From NCBI GenBank assembly GCA_944387425.1, contig CALXEV010000016.1:1-37305 (forward strand): a DNA stretch of 37,305 nucleotides, written 5' to 3'. This DNA comes from an uncultured Clostridia bacterium. GTDB lineage: Bacteria > Bacillota > Clostridia > TANB77 > CAG-508. Below are positions 1-7,637 of this stretch, one piece after another. The notes beneath the pieces are model-generated. The model did not search any database. It was not told where the DNA came from and saw nothing but the letters and a program-made list of their open reading frames with translations. Within the stretch, counting starts at the first letter, position 1; every line of letters begins with the position of its first letter. The position numbers were made by a program, and so were the translations under genes.

Positions 1-2
1 TT

Positions 3-65
3 ATGCAAGATAGTGAATTACAAACAAAAATAAAAGATAAATATTTTGAGGATATCATAAATTAA
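3..65 (+). CDS. C-terminal tail of a gene entering from the left
   Basis: An open frame enters from the left edge and ends at a TAA at 63-65. The last 20 residues are charged (it ends DKYFEDIIN). Only the tail is visible, so no family can be assigned, and a chance open frame is possible. Confidence 0.25.
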   Translation: MQDSELQTKIKDKYFEDIIN

Positions 66-91
66 AAATATAATTTACAATTTTTATAGAT

Positions 92-120
92 TTGACAAGA
101 GATAGGTAAAATGTTATATT
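92..120 (+). promoter_or_regulatory. sigma-A-type promoter upstream of repeat copy 1
   Basis: TTGACA (92-97), a 17-base spacer and TATATT (115-120). It lies exactly 80 bases before the start of direct repeat copy 1. The equivalent promoter at 3465-3493 lies 80 bases before copy 2, so promoter plus repeat look like one duplicated unit although the sequence between has diverged. A stem (TGTGAAGA/TCTTCACA, about 126-165) follows it here only. No clear gene is driven. Confidence 0.45.
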
Positions 121-171
121 AAGCATGTGAAGAATAAAATATTATTAGATAGTAATCTTCACACATATAAA

Positions 172-390
172 GGTAAATAAAAATATGTTGGCGACATTGT
201 TGCCAATTTGTTGCCACAATATAAAAAAGATAATTAGGATAATACAATAAATACTATATATACTTTTTCATAAAGATTCTTTAAATTAAGAAATACCAAT
301 AGTATAGATAATATTGTATATACTAATAATACTTAAATTTCCACTACATGCGGAAGTGGTAAGAAATATAAAAACTGCTGTGGAAGAAAT
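172..390. repeat. direct repeat copy 1 (about 219 bp), possible att-associated sequence
   Basis: Matches 3545-3764 with roughly ten differences in the first 165 bases by eye, plus more in the SEC-C part. It opens with a direct doublet of TTGTTGCCA (about 199-217). Read on the other strand this is TGGCAACAA twice, a pattern I recall at the 3' ends of many Firmicutes tyrosine integrase genes. It ends in a remnant SEC-C motif. The two copies bracket the integrase pseudogene and its passengers. Apart from this repeat, the remnant motif, a palindrome and a terminator, the stretch 66-626 holds no gene. Confidence 0.8.
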
Positions 391-396
391 CAGTAA
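337..396 (+). pseudogene. SEC-C zinc-motif remnant (copy 1)
   Basis: After an in-frame stop at 334-336 the frame reads TCGSGKKYKNCCGRNQ and then TAA. CGSGKKYKxCCG is the signature of the SEC-C metal-binding motif found at the C-terminus of SecA and of many small Firmicutes proteins. Only the motif survives, so this is the 3' end of a destroyed gene. It is repeated at 3612-3770. Confidence 0.6.
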
Positions 397-457
397 TATC
401 AATACTTTCAGAGATTAAGCGAGTAAACATAAATACGAAAATATACCAAATTGTTTG

Positions 458-475
458 CATTTTGTTTACAAAATG
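458..475. promoter_or_regulatory. perfect 18-bp palindrome upstream of the integrase
   Basis: CATTTTGT-TT-ACAAAATG is a perfect inverted repeat about 150 bases before the integrase start. It could be an operator or a recombinase arm site. In sequence this AT-rich it could also be chance. Confidence 0.3.
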
Positions 476-558
476 TTTTCATACCATAAACTTAAAACTA
501 TGAAATGCTTAAAAAATAAGGATATTTGCCTATGCAAACAAATTGAAAATAAAATATA

Positions 559-590
559 GAAATGTTATCATTCGTGGTAGCATTTCTTTT
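559..590 (+). terminator. rho-independent terminator
   Basis: GAAATGTTATC (559-569) pairs with GGTAGCATTTC (576-586), with two G-U pairs, around a six-base loop and followed by TTTT. It would isolate the integrase gene from upstream transcription. Confidence 0.6.
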
Positions 591-626
591 TAGTTTACAT
601 TCGAAAAATGAAAGGAGAAATAAAAA

Positions 627-1634
627 ATGTCGAATGTAACAATTAAAAAGAGAGGAAATTTCTATCAATATAAATTTGAAATTGCAAAAACAGGCAATTC
701 ATTTTCAGCAACTGATATGAGTTATTCAGACTTTTTAGATTATTGGCTTGAGAATTATTGTTATATTAATTTAAAATATCATACCATAGAAGGATATAGC
801 AGTATTATAAAAAATTATATAAAACCCAATATAGGCTATTTCCGACTATCTCAAATTACAAGAGCAACACTTCAAGAATTTATTAATAAAATTATATTAA
901 TAAATCATTTAGCAAGAATTTTTTAAATAATATTAAGAAAGTAATAAAAGATTCTTTTACATATGCATATGAAACAGATTTTATAAAAGTAAACCCAGCG
1001 ATTAGTTTAAAATTACCTAAATATGATATTCCACCAAAAGATCCAGCACATATTTTTACAAATGAAGAAATCAATTTAATATTGGATAGATTAAAAAATA
1101 ATCATTGTGTTTATTATGCTTTTCTAACAGCATATTGCACAGGATTAAGAATTGCAGAAGTATTCGCTTTAACTTGGGATGATATAGATTTCGAAAATAG
1201 AGTCATTAATGTTAAACATACAGTATATGAAGAAATTGTATGGTAAAGAATATTTAACTTATCATTTTGAAGATGTACTAAATAAATATGGAAAAGTAGT
1301 AGAACAACGAATAGTGAAGAATATAGGAAATGTTTTACAAATAAATAAGGCAGATATGGTATTTACAAGACCTAATGGAAAATATGTAGGTAGAAATATT
1401 TTAAACTATCCATTTAAGATAATTCATAAAGAACTTGATATTGAAAATTGTAGATCTTATGATTTAAGAGGAAGCTATGCAACAATTAATTTAAGAAATG
1501 GTATAGAAATTAGAGATGTTGCAGATATTTTAGGACATAAATATATAGAAACTACTGAAAATTTTTATATATCAAGTACTGATGAAACAAGAAAAAATGT
1601 AAGTAATGTAATTACTGGCTCTTTAAAATATTAG
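627..1634 (+). pseudogene. tyrosine recombinase (phage-type integrase), frameshifted
   Basis: Three fragments in different frames together make one integrase of about 330 residues. Fragment 1 (627-926) has the arm-type DNA-binding start and SAM-like core-binding region, but joins them directly (KTGNSFSATD), so some 25-30 residues are missing. Fragment 2 (about 926-1246) carries the first catalytic arginine in TGLRIAEV. Fragment 3 (1209-1634) carries YDLRGSYA (the HxxR box with His replaced by Tyr), the LGH box and the nucleophile tyrosine in TENFYISS. One frameshift lies near 900-926 and another near 1240. In known families this enzyme excises and integrates a genomic island. Here it cannot be active unless the indels are assembly errors. 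A good ribosome binding site (AAAGGAG) precedes the ATG at 627. Confidence 0.85.
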
Positions 1635-1663
1635 GAAAAAAAGATATAAAATTTGGTAAAATT

Positions 1664-1692
1664 GAGACAAATAATGTAAAATGTGTTATAAT
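1664..1692 (+). promoter_or_regulatory. promoter of the HD-domain gene
   Basis: GAGACA (1664-1669), a 17-base spacer and TATAAT (1687-1692), 35 bases before the ATG at 1727. The -10 is perfect and the -35 weak. Confidence 0.5.
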
Positions 1693-1726
1693 TTGCTCAA
1701 ATAAAGTTGGGTTATGGAGGGAATAA

Positions 1727-2383
1727 ATGATGTTTATTAATTTAACGGAAAAAGAAAAAGAAGATAAATATGCAGAATTAATTGAATATGCTAATAAAAT
1801 AAAAAATGAAGCTTTAAAAAATGGTTGTTTAAAAATATTAAATGATTATAAATCCGAACTATTTGTAAGAGGAGCAGGACATGATGGTATTGAACAAATT
1901 AAATATGAAAGAACTCATCAATGCTTTGATGGTGGATTATTAGACCATACATTAAATGTTACAAAAAATGCCTATAACATTGCATCAATATATAAAGATA
2001 AAGTTGATATGGATTTAGTCATATTTGGAGCAATATTACACGACATAGGAAAAACTAAAATTTTTGATAAATGGAATGAAAATGATGAAATAAAATCTAA
2101 CCTAAATTATTCATATCTATTAGTTGACCATGTATATTTAGGTGAACAAATAGCAGAAAAGTATTTGGATAAAGAAGAAATATCTGAAAAGTTAAAGTAT
2201 CAAGCTCTCCATATAATTGCAACACATATGGATACAATGGATAAACATATGGCAGAAGCATATATTGTAAGCTATGCAGATTCAATAGATGCAGATGTAG
2301 AAAATATAATAAGCTATCCAAGAAATGCAGTTAATCCAATCATAAAAAAATATATGTATGAAAGTGAAAACAATACTAAATAA
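1727..2383 (+). CDS. HD-domain phosphohydrolase, YhaM-like
   Basis: 218 residues. The metal-binding HD signature is visible: a first histidine in GGLLDHTLNV (about residue 74), the HD pair in GAILHDIGK (about residues 105-106), a further histidine in IIATHM and an aspartate in YADSIDAD. This matches the HD domain at the C-terminus of YhaM-type 3'-5' exoribonucleases (GGLLEHT...LLHDIGK), but the N-terminal OB-fold of YhaM is absent. A nucleotide or RNA phosphohydrolase is therefore likely, with unknown substrate. The gene has a good Shine-Dalgarno (GGAGGG) and its own promoter. It is a passenger between the two direct repeats, just downstream of the dead integrase, so it may be island cargo. 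Start at 1727 or the adjacent ATG at 1730. Confidence 0.7.
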   Translation: MMFINLTEKEKEDKYAELIEYANKIKNEALKNGCLKILNDYKSELFVRGAGHDGIEQIKYERTHQCFDGGLLDHTLNVTKNAYNIASIYKDKVDMDLVIFGAILHDIGKTKIFDKWNENDEIKSNLNYSYLLVDHVYLGEQIAEKYLDKEEISEKLKYQALHIIATHMDTMDKHMAEAYIVSYADSIDADVENIISYPRNAVNPIIKKYMYESENNTK

Positions 2384-2424
2384 AAAGTTATTGTCTATAA
2401 TAAAAACAAAGAAGGGTTAAAAAT

Positions 2425-2895
2425 ATGAATGAAATTGAAATAGTTGATTTAGTAAATGAACAAAAATACATAAACGAAGTATCTGAATGGATATGGAAAG
2501 AGTGGTCAAAAGAGAATGGAGCAAAGTTAGAAGATGTTATATATAGGACAAAACACTCTATTAATGAAGATAATATTCCTAAAATGTTTATTGCTAAATG
2601 TAATAACGAAGCAATAGGAGTAGTATCTTTATGGGTAAATGATTTAAAAGCAAGACAAGATTTATTTCCTTGGATGGCAACTCTGTATGTAAAAGAAGAT
2701 TATAGAAATAAAGGTGTAGGGAAAAAATTGCAAGAAATAAGTATAGAATATGCTAAACAAAAAAATTATAGTAACTTATACTAAATAACAGAGCATGATA
2801 ATTACTATGAAAAGACAGGATGGAAATACATAGAAGATGCACCATTAGATAACGGAAAATATGAAAAAATATATAGATATGATTTGAAACATTAA
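2425..2895 (+). pseudogene. GNAT acetyltransferase interrupted by one nonsense codon
   Basis: The frame reads a GNAT fold: a start MNEIEIVDLV, then VVSLWVNDL, the strand LYVKEDYRN and the acetyl-CoA-binding loop RNKGVGKKL (about residues 95-103). A TAA at 2782-2784 follows SNLY. The same frame then continues with ITEHDNYYEKTGWKYIEDA and ends at 2893-2895. The tail is the expected GNAT end (LITDHDNYYEKxGW in relatives), so the stop most simply comes from a single TTA-to-TAA change. The truncated 119-residue product would lack the last beta strands and should be inactive. It sits 41 bases after the HD gene, within the direct-repeat-bounded region. Total length with readthrough would be 156 residues, normal for the family. 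Confidence 0.8.
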
Positions 2896-3040
2896 AAAAT
2901 AAGTATGTTATTTGAAGTGGATAATAGTGCCATCCACAACCTTTAAAAGCTCAAAAGAGATGCAGGATTTTGCACACCTGCCAAATAACCAAATGTGAAA
3001 ATTTAATTGAATAAGTATATTGTATAAAAAAGGAGAGTAT

Positions 3041-3439
3041 ATGGAACCAAGAGATTTACTAAAAAAATTACATCCTAAACAATTTTCTGATTCAAAAATT
3101 ATAGACAAAATCGAATGCCCAAGAGAATTACTAGATTTTCATTTGTCAAAATTGTCAGAACAAAATATACATTTTGACTTTGAAGATTTTATAAAAAATT
3201 TAAAAGACTATAAAATTAGCATATTACCAATGATAGTTTATAATAATGAAGAAATAAAGCCATTGTGGAAGTATGAAATAATCTTGAAAAATGTTACTGT
3301 CAAACAAGCATATGAAATAGGAAAAGATGATTTAGAGGCGGCTGCAATCTTAGATAACGATAATCCTATAATACCACCACAAATAAAAAATCCACCAATA
3401 AACGAATTATTAGAATTAAAGAAACTAATGAATAAATAA
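3041..3439 (+). CDS. unrecognised 132-residue protein
   Basis: Start chosen at 3041 because AAAGGAGAG lies just upstream. The protein has no signal peptide or membrane segment. Its first 50 residues (LLKKLHPKQFSDS, then CPRELLDFHLSKLSEQN and FEDFIKNL) remind me of the N-terminus of large NTPase/nuclease proteins of defence islands that begin L-x-P-x-x-F-S-D-S. That is recollection only. The C-terminal half (ILKNVTVKQAYEIGKDDLEAAAIL) is unfamiliar, with a proline-rich stretch before a short helix. It could be a truncated or domain-swapped relic of such a gene, or a small stand-alone protein. It lies between the direct repeats. Confidence 0.55.
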   Translation: MEPRDLLKKLHPKQFSDSKIIDKIECPRELLDFHLSKLSEQNIHFDFEDFIKNLKDYKISILPMIVYNNEEIKPLWKYEIILKNVTVKQAYEIGKDDLEAAAILDNDNPIIPPQIKNPPINELLELKKLMNK

Positions 3440-3464
3440 TGCAAAACAGATTAAAGATATCGAT

Positions 3465-3493
3465 TTGACAATATTGTTTTTACATGGTAATAT
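3465..3493 (+). promoter_or_regulatory. sigma-A-type promoter upstream of repeat copy 2
   Basis: TTGACA (3465-3470), a 17-base spacer and TAATAT (3488-3493), 80 bases before repeat copy 2. This mirrors the arrangement at 92-120. Confidence 0.5.
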
Positions 3494-3544
3494 TATTGTT
3501 GTAAAAAGCAAGAATAACACAATGTTTGTTTTTTTATGATTTAT

Positions 3545-3764
3545 GGTAAATAAAAATATGTTGGCGACATTGTTGCCAATTTGTTGCTACAATATAAAAA
3601 AAGATAATTAGGATAATACAATAAATACTATATGTACATTTTCATATAAATCCTTTAAATTAAGAAATACCAATAATATAGATAATATTGTATATACTAA
3701 TAATACTAAATTTTCCACTACATGTGGTTCGGGGAAGAAATATAAGAATTGCTGTGGGAAGAAT
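3545..3764. repeat. direct repeat copy 2 (about 220 bp)
   Basis: Second copy of 172-390, same orientation, starting 3373 bases downstream. It includes the TTGTTGCCA doublet and the SEC-C remnant. The stretch 3440-3877 contains this repeat, two promoters and no intact gene. Confidence 0.8.
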
Positions 3765-3770
3765 GCATGA
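3612..3770 (+). pseudogene. SEC-C zinc-motif remnant (copy 2)
   Basis: Open after a TAG at 3609-3611 and ending in TCGSGKKYKNCCGKNA with TGA at 3768-3770. It has the four SEC-C ligands. There is no ribosome binding site or start, so it is a 3' fragment. The frame upstream is open further than in copy 1, which has acquired a stop just before the motif. Confidence 0.55.
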
Positions 3771-3799
3771 AATAAAGGTATGAACAGAAAATCAATTCA

Positions 3800-3829
3800 T
3801 TGACATAAAGCTAAAGATGATGTTATAAT
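3800..3829 (+). promoter_or_regulatory. promoter of the lipoprotein gene
   Basis: TTGACA (3800-3805), an 18-base spacer and a perfect TATAAT (3824-3829). The gene starts 48 bases further on, after AATGGAGGT. Confidence 0.7.
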
Positions 3830-3877
3830 TAATATGTATACGCAAGATTTTTTTTGTATTTAAAATGGAGGTAGAGT

Positions 3878-4492
3878 ATGAGTACTCGGAAAAGGTTTGT
3901 TATTGGCGTCGTTGTAATATTCTTTATCTTACTCGTTACTTCTTCATGTTCATCAAATGATGCAGAAGTAAACAATAGTAGCGATAGTACTTATACAGAA
4001 TATCAGTGCGATGCGAAAATCATCAGTTTGGCAACCAAAATTGAAATCAAAAAAGAAAATGAAGAGTTTGCAACAGTAAAAGGTAATATATTTACATTTG
4101 TTACAGATCCTTTGACAATGTATGACCCAGATGATAATAAAGTAGCTTATGCTGGTGATGCATACCATTTTATTGCACAAGATTCACATACAATTTATGT
4201 GGATAATACAGGTGTATTAGAAATGGTAGGACTGGTAGATATAGTTGGAGAGTCTTATGACCTTTATGACATGAACAGTCAAAAAGTAGCAGAAGTTTCT
4301 TTCAACATCTGGGACACGAATGGCAAGATGTATGATATGGATGGCAGACTTATTGCTGAGTATACATCAAATCCATTATTTTGGGATTTCAACGTAAAAA
4401 TTTACAAGGAATGTGAATTTGATGAAAGAGCTGTGCTGATGATATTCTGCTCGTATTATAGCGATAAGGAATATGACGCTAGTAATAACTAA
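3878..4492 (+). CDS. lipoprotein with LURP-one-like (tubby-fold) domain
   Basis: 204 residues. The N-terminus is a type II signal peptide: RKR, a hydrophobic stretch and a lipobox-like LVTSSC with Cys24 as the lipidated residue, so it should be tethered outside the membrane. After a Ser/Asn linker the mature part is beta-rich with repeated short units of the kind LYDMNSQKVAEVS and MYDMDGRLIAEYT. That matches the LURP-one-related (tubby C-terminal) fold, in which 'tlyDadGnplaei' strands recur, and the end MIFCSYYSD also fits that family. Its role in bacteria is unknown. It is a single-gene unit with its own promoter and a strong terminator. Its codons (GGC, GTC, CTC, TCG) are visibly richer in G+C than its neighbours, suggesting acquisition. 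The domain call is from pattern memory. Confidence 0.65.
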   Translation: MSTRKRFVIGVVVIFFILLVTSSCSSNDAEVNNSSDSTYTEYQCDAKIISLATKIEIKKENEEFATVKGNIFTFVTDPLTMYDPDDNKVAYAGDAYHFIAQDSHTIYVDNTGVLEMVGLVDIVGESYDLYDMNSQKVAEVSFNIWDTNGKMYDMDGRLIAEYTSNPLFWDFNVKIYKECEFDERAVLMIFCSYYSDKEYDASNN

Positions 4493-4502
4493 AACTATTT
4501 CC

Positions 4503-4541
4503 AACCAAAAGGATGGCAACTTTGCCATCCTTTTGGTTTTT
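4503..4541 (+). terminator. strong rho-independent terminator
   Basis: A perfect 17-base inverted repeat (4503-4519 with 4522-4538) followed by TTT. The stem contains AAAAGGATGGC. It ends the lipoprotein unit. Confidence 0.85.
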
Positions 4542-4611
4542 ATAAAAATAATAATTTTTGTCTTAGCAGAAAGACTCTAAAGTTTAGATTTTATCAATAT
4601 AAGATTAATGA

Positions 4612-4640
4612 TTGACTTCTAGCATAATATGCTATAAAAT
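4612..4640 (+). promoter_or_regulatory. MFS-operon promoter with palindromic operator in the spacer
   Basis: TTGACT (4612-4617), a 17-base spacer and TAAAAT (4635-4640). The spacer is almost filled by the perfect palindrome TAGCATA-A-TATGCTA (4620-4634). A dimeric repressor on this site would block RNA polymerase directly. The cognate regulator is not visible nearby. Confidence 0.6.
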
Positions 4641-4693
4641 TTGAGTATGAATAATTAAGATTACAAAAAGAATATAAAGGGATAATTTAGAAA

Positions 4694-5893
4694 ATGAACG
4701 AAATAGATAAAAAAATTAAATTAAGTAATAAAATATACCCATATTTATCAGGATTATCTAGTGACCTATTATTTTTGGCTGCTATAAATACAATATTTTT
4801 AACAACAGTAAAGATGCTTTCAGCATCACAGATTAGTCTTTTGTCTGCAATTTCAATACTAATTACAATAATATCACAAGGTTTAGTCTTAAAAATAATT
4901 AAAAAAATAGGAAATATAAAATCTGTTAGATTAGGATTGCTAATGTTATTTATAGGCGCAATTTTAATAACTTTTGGTAGTTCGTTTATTATAATAGTAA
5001 TAGGGGAGATTTTTTATAATGTAGCATTTCTTTTTAAAGGAATGGATAACATTATTCTAAGAAGAAATCTAAAATATCAAAATAACGAAAGTGATTTTAT
5101 TAGAATTCAAAATAGAAGCAGTCTAGTATATGCAATCTCAACTATGATATGCTCTTTTATAGCGGGATATATCTTTAATATAAATAATTATTTACCTATG
5201 ATTATATGCATTATTATATGCTTTTTCAATTTACTATTCTCAGCCTTTTTGTATGAAAGCCCAACAGTGGAAGAAAACAAAAAAGAAGAGAAGAAACAAT
5301 TTAAGTGGACAAAAATATTATGTATGATTGTTTTCACATTTGGATTGCTTTATGGAACTTTAGAAACTGCACAAAATAATGGAAAGATATTTATACAATA
5401 TTTTATGCAAAATTATGAAAGTATAGAAAAAACAGCAATATATTTAACTGTAATCATTGCTTTTTCTAGAATAGCAAGAGTACTAGCAGATTTATCATTT
5501 AATAAAATATATGATAAAATCAAAAATAAATTTATTATTTTGCTAAACATTGTTTTAATACTTGCATTAGCTCTTATAATTTGTGCTAGTTTCATTTCAC
5601 AAGTCAATATAGCAATGATTGTTATGGGATTTGGATTTTGTATGATTTTGTGGGCAAGAGACCCAATAATGAATTTTTTGAAGAATGCACTATTAGATAA
5701 TTGTAGTAAAGAAAACCAACAAACTGCAATGTTAAAATTTAATTTATCTAGAAGAATTGTTAAGTGCATTTTATCAGCTTTGTTTAGTTTATTGTTACTT
5801 AAAGTTGATATTTTCTATGTTATGATTTTATTGCTAGTACTTGCATTAGTGTATTTGAATATTACAATGAAATTATATAAAATGATAAATTAA
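4694..5893 (+). CDS. MFS transporter
   Basis: 399 residues with about twelve hydrophobic segments in two halves separated by a charged loop near residues 190-205 (EENKKEEKKQFKW). This is the size and layout of a major facilitator superfamily drug/solute exporter. Charged loops such as KIIKKIGNIKSVRLG between helices 2 and 3 fit the MFS loop 2-3 motif only loosely. Substrate unknown. The ribosome binding site is modest (AAAGGGAT). Expression is probably controlled by the palindrome in its promoter. It leads a row of four genes with gaps of 50-82 bases and no terminator until 8360. The downstream nitroreductase and acyltransferase suggest detoxification or modification of a small molecule, which is inference. 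Confidence 0.75.
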   Translation: MNEIDKKIKLSNKIYPYLSGLSSDLLFLAAINTIFLTTVKMLSASQISLLSAISILITIISQGLVLKIIKKIGNIKSVRLGLLMLFIGAILITFGSSFIIIVIGEIFYNVAFLFKGMDNIILRRNLKYQNNESDFIRIQNRSSLVYAISTMICSFIAGYIFNINNYLPMIICIIICFFNLLFSAFLYESPTVEENKKEEKKQFKWTKILCMIVFTFGLLYGTLETAQNNGKIFIQYFMQNYESIEKTAIYLTVIIAFSRIARVLADLSFNKIYDKIKNKFIILLNIVLILALALIICASFISQVNIAMIVMGFGFCMILWARDPIMNFLKNALLDNCSKENQQTAMLKFNLSRRIVKCILSALFSLLLLKVDIFYVMILLLVLALVYLNITMKLYKMIN

Positions 5894-5954
5894 TTGTCAG
5901 ATAATAAAAGAAAGTAAAAATAATATTTTTATATCTGATATTATAGGAGAACGT

Positions 5955-6503
5955 ATGGAAACAAAACAAGTAATTGAAAAAAGAAGAAGTATTAGAAATT
6001 TTAAAAATGAAAATATTAGTAAAGAAGTTGTCGAAGATATATTGAATTGTGGTAGACTTGCTCCATCAGCTAAAAATAGACAAAATTGGTATTTTGTTGT
6101 ATTAAAAAATACTTTGAAAGAAAAAGTAACTGATTTAATGATGGAGTATACAAAAAGCAATGATGAAAAGACGAACTTTTCTAATAGTATAGAGCATACC
6201 GCTAATGTAATAAAGCAAGCACCAATATTAGTTCTTGTATTTAGAAAAAAGGATGATAATTGGATTGTATCAGATAATTTATCAATAGGTGCATGCATAG
6301 AAAATATGTGCTTGAGGGCAACAGATTTAGGGGTTGGTAGCTTATGGATTAGAGATATAGTATATGTTGCTGATGATCTTGCTGGTCTATTAGGGCATGA
6401 AGATATGGAGCTTAATTGTGCTGTTTCTTTAGGTATACCAAATGGAATGCCTAAACAAAAGCCAAGAAAGGAATTAAAAGACATTATGGAGTGGTATGAA
6501 TAA
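5955..6503 (+). CDS. nitroreductase-family FMN oxidoreductase
   Basis: 182 residues. It starts METKQVIEKRRSIRNFKNE, the FMN-phosphate-binding Arg-Arg-Ser-x-Arg of the nitroreductase family. APSAKNRQNWYFVV follows (about residues 36-49), and the C-terminal GVGSLWIRD and SLGIPNGMPKQKPRK complete the flavin and NAD(P)H pocket. The length is typical for the short subgroup, which works as a homodimer. It would reduce nitro or quinone-like compounds, or another electrophile, with FMN. A GGAGAA site precedes the ATG, and the gene lies 61 bases after the MFS gene, probably co-transcribed. Confidence 0.85.
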   Translation: METKQVIEKRRSIRNFKNENISKEVVEDILNCGRLAPSAKNRQNWYFVVLKNTLKEKVTDLMMEYTKSNDEKTNFSNSIEHTANVIKQAPILVLVFRKKDDNWIVSDNLSIGACIENMCLRATDLGVGSLWIRDIVYVADDLAGLLGHEDMELNCAVSLGIPNGMPKQKPRKELKDIMEWYE

Positions 6504-6553
6504 TATTGTTTCTGAATAGAACATTAAAAACAGAAATTATTTTGAGGTAATTT

Positions 6554-7555
6554 ATGAATAGTGTAGCAGAACTTGCAAAATATATAGGATTAGATAAAGT
6601 ACCTAAATCTTGGTATGAAGCATATAAAAATATAAATAAAGAAGAAATATTTTTAGAAAAATTATTAGATAAGAGGTATTTTTCTAATATTATTGAATTT
6701 TATAGAATTAATGATGAAGAATTTAAAACTAATCTTTTTAAAACAATAAAATTGATTAAAAAAGATAAAAAATTACAACTTATACTTTATTTATTTTATT
6801 ATATTCTATTTATTGACCAAACTGGGCTTTATAAAGATATATGGAATTGGGAAATATCTAATAATTTATTTAAAAGTGCCGGAAACTATATGTTACCAGT
6901 GATTGCTTTATTAAGTGGTTATGAAATACATAAAAAGAATATGGAAAAAAGAAATTTTGATAAAGAACAAATAGAAGAGCAAATAAAAAATATAAAAGAA
7001 TGCTGTTTCTTGGATAAAAAGAGATTTAATATAGATGGAATAGGATTCAGACAAATGGTTTGGGGTTCATACTTTATAAATGGAAAGATAATACAAGTAG
7101 GAAGATTGCAATATGAATATCCAGATGAAATTCCAAACGAAGTTTTAAAGTATAAAGAAGGAAATTATATGTACATACATATTCCACGAGGTTGTATCCT
7201 TAACATTGAACAAGTTAATGATTCAATCTGCAAATCAAAGAATAAAATAAAAATTTTTTATCCAGAAATAGACATATCAAAGTTGCAATATTATACAGAA
7301 TCATGGTTGCTTAGTAATGAATTAGATGATATATTAGACAAAGAAAGTAATATTTTGAAGTTTAAGAATAAGTTTGATATTATAAAGCAAACTGAAAATA
7401 ATAAAGAATTTTTGAATTTTGTTTTTCAAGAAAAAGGAGAAAAAATAAATTTTAATTTCCTTAAAGAAGATACTAAGTTGCAAAAAGAGTTGAAAAAGTA
7501 TTTGGTTAATAATAAAAAATTACATATTGGATTAGGAGTATTAAAAAATAATTAA
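6554..7555 (+). CDS. acyltransferase-domain protein (GNAT-like C-terminal, DUF5596 type)
   Basis: 333 residues, no membrane segment. The N-terminal half (VAELAKYIGLDKVPKSWYEAY onward) resembles the helical N-acyltransferase N-terminal domain. The second half has IHIPRGCILNIEQVNDSI, ESWLLSNELDDIL, then SNILKFKNKFDI, the ordered motifs I associate with the 'acyltransferase domain-containing' family of Firmicutes with a GNAT-like C-terminus. Substrate unknown. It lies 50 bases after the nitroreductase and 82 before the amidotransferase. The Shine-Dalgarno (TGAGGT) is adequate. Family assignment is from remembered motifs. Confidence 0.65.
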   Translation: MNSVAELAKYIGLDKVPKSWYEAYKNINKEEIFLEKLLDKRYFSNIIEFYRINDEEFKTNLFKTIKLIKKDKKLQLILYLFYYILFIDQTGLYKDIWNWEISNNLFKSAGNYMLPVIALLSGYEIHKKNMEKRNFDKEQIEEQIKNIKECCFLDKKRFNIDGIGFRQMVWGSYFINGKIIQVGRLQYEYPDEIPNEVLKYKEGNYMYIHIPRGCILNIEQVNDSICKSKNKIKIFYPEIDISKLQYYTESWLLSNELDDILDKESNILKFKNKFDIIKQTENNKEFLNFVFQEKGEKINFNFLKEDTKLQKELKKYLVNNKKLHIGLGVLKNN

Positions 7556-7637
7556 TAACATAAAAGAAAAATTTAAAGAAAGTTGTAGAAGGAATATTAA
7601 ATCAAATCTAAATTTCAAAAATACAGGAGATAAATGT

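Noticed and set aside
2782..2784. Stop-codon recoding or a variant genetic code to explain the readable frame after TAA
   Set aside because: TAA ends most other genes in the window normally, and no readthrough context or structure was seen.
2905..3019. Short frame reading VPSTTFKSSKEMQDF then AHLPNNQM upstream of the 3041 gene
   Set aside because: It looks like a protein remnant but has no start, is under 30 residues and could not be tied to a family.
3440..3544. A possible small RNA starting at the 3465 promoter
   Set aside because: The promoter is good but no terminator or stable fold is evident downstream before the repeat.
5896..5938. TCAGATA/TATCTGA inverted repeat between the MFS and nitroreductase genes
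   Set aside because: Seven base pairs with a long AT-rich loop and no T run; not convincing as a terminator or operator.
5897..6484. Long open frame on the minus strand opposite the nitroreductase gene
   Set aside because: It mirrors the nitroreductase, has no ribosome binding site and no recognisable motif, while the plus-strand frame has clear family motifs.
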